Source of the DNA: Clonostachys chloroleuca
Lineage: Eukaryota > Ascomycota > Sordariomycetes > Hypocreales > Bionectriaceae
NCBI GenBank assembly: GCA_037952775.1
Contig: JBANAY010000003.1
Location: 25,916,001-25,980,000 of the forward strand
Direction of reading: 5' to 3'
Length of the DNA: 64,000 nt
Position numbers and translations under genes: made by a program. Below, one piece after another: positions 59,044-64,000 of the stretch. The number at the start of each line of letters is the position of its first letter. Position 1 is the first letter of the stretch. A model generated the notes under the pieces. It was not told where the DNA came from, searched no databases, and worked only from the letters and a program-made list of their open reading frames with translations.

Positions 59044-62000
59044 GGCTGCCGAGTTACTGTCCTCAAAGCAGCCTGTGTTGCGGCATTCTCCCGTCGCCGT
59101 TGTGTTCGGGGGGGCTAATATCCAATACACACACACCCGCCTATTCAGCTCGTCATCAATTTGCAACTTGACAGATTTTCCTCTCTCAAAAAACCCTGGT
59201 GTTGTCCGACCGGGATCACAGCGGCCGCGTCGGGGGCCACTTTGCGGCGGCCTCGCGTTCCGTTTTCTCTTCGGCACGGACCTGGGAAAAAAACAACATC
59301 ATCATCACATGTAGTTTCTTAGACCTCTTGATCGCGAGATCTTGTTTTTCTTGAGCCCAACAAAAAAAAAAAAGACAGATTACGACACTGCAATGCACCC
59401 GCGCACCCTCTGCTTTCATGTGATTCCTTGTCCTTCAATCATCATCGCCGGACTGATTGGTTCTCTCATGTGTGGATTTGTGGCCTCCCCCCGACCTCTG
59501 CAGGTTTAAAGCTGCAACGGACGCTACCCACACCGGCAAAGTACCTCCAAGTACTGCCTGTCCAGCAGCCCTCTCTGATGCACACGCCCACCCGCCCCAC
59601 CTCCAACTTCTTGACCAGGTTGCCCCCAAGGTTGAACCCAAGATACATTGGAGGTACATGATTTTCCCGCATGCCCCAGCGTGTACTCTCCCCGCGTACC
59701 CCCTCCTTTTCTCGGACCCTGTCTTGGGCGGCAGGGCATTGGCAGTGGCTCCTCTTTGCAAGAACCGCGAACGGTACTTTGAGCAGATAACCCTGTCGTT
59801 ATTAAGTCCCTGGTAGGACAGGCAAGGTAAAGGGTGAGGGGGATGGGGGGATAGCCCACGTAGTACAATGTTGGTGGTGGGATTTCTGTGGGGAGCAGGC
59901 CGGAAACTGAGAGGGGCTGCAAGCACATCACAGACAGGGGTTTGCGGGACAAGAACCAAGCAACTCCTCGGTATATGTATATGTGTATGCATATTAAATC
60001 CTCCAACTATGCAGACACAACATAGGCTCTGGCTCTAGGCATGCAAATGGACGGCTGCATGCCCCTAGAGAAGATGTACCTCAGCCGAGGTCGCACAAAA
60101 GCACAAGCGGCACATCTCCCCCTCTCCTCCCTCTCCTCCCCCTGCCCTGCTCATCACAGAGACGTGTAATTTGTGCTTCTGTGGTTTTATGAGCAGTGGG
60201 GTTTTCCCCGGCTCTCTGCCTTTCTCTCCTTCTCTTTGTGTAGAGCTCCCTGCCCAACTCGGCAGGAGCATCATCACTTTCGTAAAGAGTCTAGTCCGCC
60301 AACTGCTAGCCCACGCCTGGCTATACTGAATACGGCTTCACCTGATACTATAGCACCGTTCTAATATCACGCTTGCCAGCCCTTTCCTGACGGTTCAATC
60401 CGCACTGGCTGCTTAGTGAACCGATATTCCTCCTGATGCTTCGTCTTTCACTAGTGAAATAGCTGCACGAAATGCTTGCATAAATCGATGACAGGCCCCC
60501 CAGGTCGGCGGGCTAGGGCTCGCCCGGACCAAGAGACTCCATATTGATAAGTGAGGGGAGATTTAGCTTCCGACGCGGCCCTGCATACTATTCTTGTCGT
60601 GGCCGTCCAGCTTGCCCTTTTGCAAACCAAGCTTCCATCATCCAAGGATCAGCGGTACTTTCCAATGCATCGCAATCTTCTGGGATAAGGCATGTTGGTC
60701 ACACATCTGCAGCCCGGCGGGCCAAGGATCTCGACTACCACTGCTACAACGGCGCCACCTCCGGTGAGTAAGGTGATGATCGATACGGGGTTCGGGAGGA
60801 GAGAGAACCTCAAGGGATAACAGACCAGGGGCAGTTTAGGATCCAACGGCCTCATTGCCGTCTATGTACAGGTGCATAGGTAGCCAGGTAGAGAAGCTCA
60901 TTTGGCTGGGGAAGAAAGCCAATCGGTAGAGTTGGAGATCCGGGTTGTATTGGTCCTTTGTGGAGTGTACTGAAGGTGGCTCAAAACGCGCGATGTGATA
61001 CATCGGTTGATCTTCAGGGACGTGGGGGTGTAGCCTGTCAAGTGCCGAGTAGGAGCAAGATACGACAGCCGCGGGCAATCTGGCTGACGAGCCGGGCTCT
61101 CGATTACGCAAGTGACGGGATCATGATGCGTTGGCAGAGGGCAGAACGACTCGCCGGATCGTCGCTTTGCATATGAGTGATTTGCCTCATCATGTAGCTA
61201 GACGGATAGAGATGCGCTTTTGCGAAGGCTGTGTTGTTGTTGTGGATCAAGCAAAGCCAAGAGCTGCGCTAGAAATGTCGCCGTTCTAAGGCCCTGGCAA
61301 GTCTGATATGAACTAGGAGGAGGTACCAGCCATCGAAATGGACCTCCTAGTCGAAACCAGCCGGGCGCTAGTCTATTGCTCGAACACATCACGGCCGGAG
61401 AGGTTGCCACCCATCGGCTGCCTGGAGGATCAAACGCCGGGAAGCACGAGCAAGACTAGCAGACCGAACGGGGCAAGATAGCAGACGTCGTGAAAGGCGT
61501 GAGAGTCGGGTCAGCCATGCATGTGTTCTCCTCGGCAGAAAGGGAGCCATTCCGGTGCATGAGAGTCGCATCGTAAGGCCATGGTATGACAACTGGTAGC
61601 CCGGTCAATAGTGGCCCAGTCCAGACTATCCTTGATCATACGTGCTCGATAGGCGCTCGCCTTCGGGCCGCCGTCGTAGCGACCATGAATATCACGCTGC
61701 AGAGCACACGCAACTGCAGCAAGGACTAGGAGCAAGAGGCAATCCCTAGCCCGTTCCAGCGCAGCCAGCCAGCATTCGGCCGACTTCTCATGCACCTCCC
61801 TGCGTCCCGGAACACTTTCCCAAGGAAGGGCCGTTTTGACCATGGCACAACTGGAGCGCTTCCTCTCCTCGTCTCCTCGCTTGCCAGCATGCCATGGAGG
61901 CCTGTCTGCGTGTCTGCATACACACACGCACACGCACATATGTACATACATGAATGTCGCAGCAGCGGTTCAGACGTACATGATGGCAAGCAGGCGGGCG

Positions 62001-64000
62001 AGCAGCGGGTGGGGTTGCAGGGTGCTACTGCACCGGCTTGGCCGCCCGCAACCCCAAACTCGTCGTCGTGCGGCAGCCGAGCATGGCTCGAGGAGGGACG
62101 GCACACTGATTGGAGCGACATCGCAGGTTTTGCTTCCCTCGCCCCATCTCCGTCCTTCCCTCCCGCTGCACGATGCTGTAGAGGGCAATTCGGACGATAG
62201 CCGGATGAGGGTAGCGGTTTGGCTGGTGGTGGGGGATTTGCAGATCAGAGCCTGGCAATCGCCCTCCTCCTTCGGTCTACCCATTACCTTTTTAGCCTCA
62301 AGAGCCACTTTGGCCCAAGTCAAGGTAACCAACAACTAGCCCCCCCAACTGCGGCCGGCCTGTTGTCCCCCCTTCATTCGAGGACAGGTAGCATTGGTTC
62401 AGGAACATGACAACGATGGTAAACAATGGAACCCTACTTCTCTCGCGCTCCGTCGCTGCTTACTGGTCATTTACATCATACACGTCCATCCAAATGTCAC
62501 AGCAGCACCAGGATGCCAGATTGGCCCTCCATTCTTATTTTTTTTCTCTCAATTTTTCCCCGGTGAAACTCCAGCCGAGATATGATGCCAGCAATCTATC
62601 AATCAATATTGCCCGAGGCGGTAGGTGGCACTAGTCAATCGACCGCAATGCCCGTCATCCAGCCGAGACCAACAAGTTTATGCGCTCGACAAGATCGAAT
62701 GACCTACATGCACGATTCTACCTTTATGGAGATGGCCTGTGCCTGCGGTGCCACTTTGGCCCGGTCTGAATAATAGCGCCTTCCTGCCTCTCCACATCAT
62801 TGTCGTCCAATGGGTGGGAAACATGGAGAGAGCCAGAGCAGAGGAGGGCCTCATGCCCACTTCAATCCGACAACGCGAACCTCGCGAACCAATTGTGTCG
62901 CCATGAGTTGACCACTTTCTCACAATCCACCAAGACCTGACTGGCTCCCTTAGCCTCTCTCCTCCAGTCTCCTCTCCCACCCGATCAAACCCCATCCGAG
63001 TGACCGTAGGGTGTGGAGCCAAAAGCTCAAAGGGCCTGATCCTAGCCCATTCCCCATTCTGCCCTGCCCATCCTCCTGATATTCCCATCGTGTTCCCACT
63101 CTAAACTCGGGCATTTTCCCCCTTCGCTCCTCTTGCACAACTCCATACCAGGCCAGGGATGTGGGTATTAGCTTGCACATCATGTCGCACAAGGGCCGCC
63201 TCAGCCTCATCGAGCTATGGGTTTGCGCGCGGGGGGGGGGGGGGGGGGTTTCAGCGATTGGGAGGGGATCGTGACCTCCTGCTCCTTGTGGCGCACGTGT
63301 GTGCTTGCCCTCTGGAGGAGAATAAGCTCGTAGCCAGCCTCAAGTCCCGATCGCGACTGGGCGGGCTTACACCATAGGAAACTAAGTCAAGTGACGAGAG
63401 CCCTATGTGACTACCCGCCGCCGCTCGAGCTGTGCCGTGGGGCTCTTTTCCCAGCGCAGGCTCTGTCAGCTCAGCCCCCTCCTCTCAGCTGGTCTTGGAA
63501 GATGTCATAGGTAATCACCTTACACGCGTACTGGGCGTGGTGTTGGTCGTTTGACCATGAAGGAGGTGAGGCGAGGATGCGTCTTCTGGGGACCGAGAAG
63601 CGCAGGGGAAGCGAGAGCCCTCACTCCCCCTCTGTACTCCAGTTGACCAACATGCTGATTCCCTGACGAGTTATGCAATTGTGGAAAAAAAAATTAAAAA
63701 AATTATGTCGCTTGAAGTTGAAGAGGGGAGAGAGACAAGTATGATCCTCGCTCCGCTCGACTACGGGTGGTAACATAGTCCAAGTGGTGAATGTAAGAAT
63801 AAGAGGTGTTTGCGACCAAGCCGAAATCGACTACCAGTTCACCAGGCGAGTACTGGCCTTGTACACATACAATCAATTGCTATGCCCACGCCTTCCTAGG
63901 AAAACGGGCCATGTAGGAAGCGGTTAGCCCCAGAGGACCTGCGTCGCTGTATGCATGTCTAAGAGGAAACGGTTAGATCACGCACCCGCTACGACGGGCC
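59044..64000. other. Right-end region with no recognised gene
   Basis: About 5 kb with only short or low-complexity open frames on both strands; the longest (59435-59992 minus, 61836-62339 plus) show no motif. CA-rich microsatellite sequence lies near 61915-61950 and a G18 run at 63231-63248. It may be the long upstream region of a gene beyond the window. Confidence 0.45.
63231..63248. repeat. 18-base G run
   Basis: Eighteen consecutive G follow GCGCGC. It is capable of G-quadruplex formation. The exact length is uncertain because homopolymers elsewhere in this window look unreliable. Confidence 0.75.

Noticed and set aside
61836..62339. 167-codon plus-strand frame at the right end
   Set aside because: Spans a CA microsatellite (HTHTHTH) and lacks any recognisable domain.
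1..64000. Transposable elements or repeat-induced mutation
   Set aside because: No transposase, reverse transcriptase, terminal repeat or strongly AT-shifted block was recognised; copy-number data would be needed to exclude old fragments.

Overview
The window is nuclear DNA from a filamentous ascomycete, most likely a sordariomycete and possibly Hypocreales. Reasons: short spliceosomal introns of about 50-150 bases with GT...AG borders, long intergenic spaces, an intron-bearing eukaryotic tRNA, and a typical Pezizomycotina gene set (White Collar-2, a Zn2Cys6 regulator of PrtT type, GWT1, Rad50, Tim10, RMD5). The order is an inference from protein resemblance, not a measurement. I recognise no mobile element, CRISPR array, secondary-metabolite cluster or prokaryotic operon.

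Layout. 1-2.9 kb: no gene seen. 2.9-4.5 kb (minus): a putative nuclear regulator of unrecognised family, followed upstream by about 9.3 kb without a gene. 13.9-16.3 kb (minus): a PrtT/War1-type Zn2Cys6 transcription factor. 17.8 kb (minus): tRNA-Val(AAC) with a 13-base intron. 18.1-18.5 kb (plus): Tim10. 18.8-21.6 kb (minus): STB6-like protein. 22.2-23.5 kb (plus): RMD5/Gid2. 24.5-26.0 kb (minus): UPF0658-type Golgi membrane protein. 28.0-30.0 kb (minus): amidase with a 17-base micro-exon and a GC-AG intron. 30.8-31.7 kb (minus): small 'beta-flanking'-like protein. 32.7-34.2 kb (minus): White Collar-2, divergent from RAD50 (35.9-39.8 kb, plus). 40.2-41.7 kb (minus): PP4 regulatory subunit 2. 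42.2-43.2 kb (minus): SPRY protein with a PPxY motif. 43.6-46.2 kb (minus): Ca2+/H+ exchanger with a 16-base micro-exon. 47.8-51.2 kb (minus): Kin4-like kinase. 55.6-57.1 kb (minus): GWT1, divergent from an unrecognised gene at 57.9-59.0 kb (plus). 59.0-64.0 kb: no gene seen.

Functionally this is a housekeeping and regulatory neighbourhood, not a pathway cluster: DNA repair (Rad50, PP4R2), blue-light sensing (WC-2), protein import and turnover (Tim10, RMD5, possibly the SPRY protein), ion transport (CAX), cell-wall GPI anchoring (GWT1), mitotic checkpoint control (Kin4) and transcriptional regulation.

The main caution is sequence quality. Four genes (the 2.9 kb regulator, the PrtT-type factor, PP4R2 and the Kin4-like kinase) are open only if seven single-base indels in short homopolymers are assumed, six of them missing bases. 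With these assumed, every gene model closes in frame. I read this as probable assembly error, though real lesions cannot be excluded from sequence alone.
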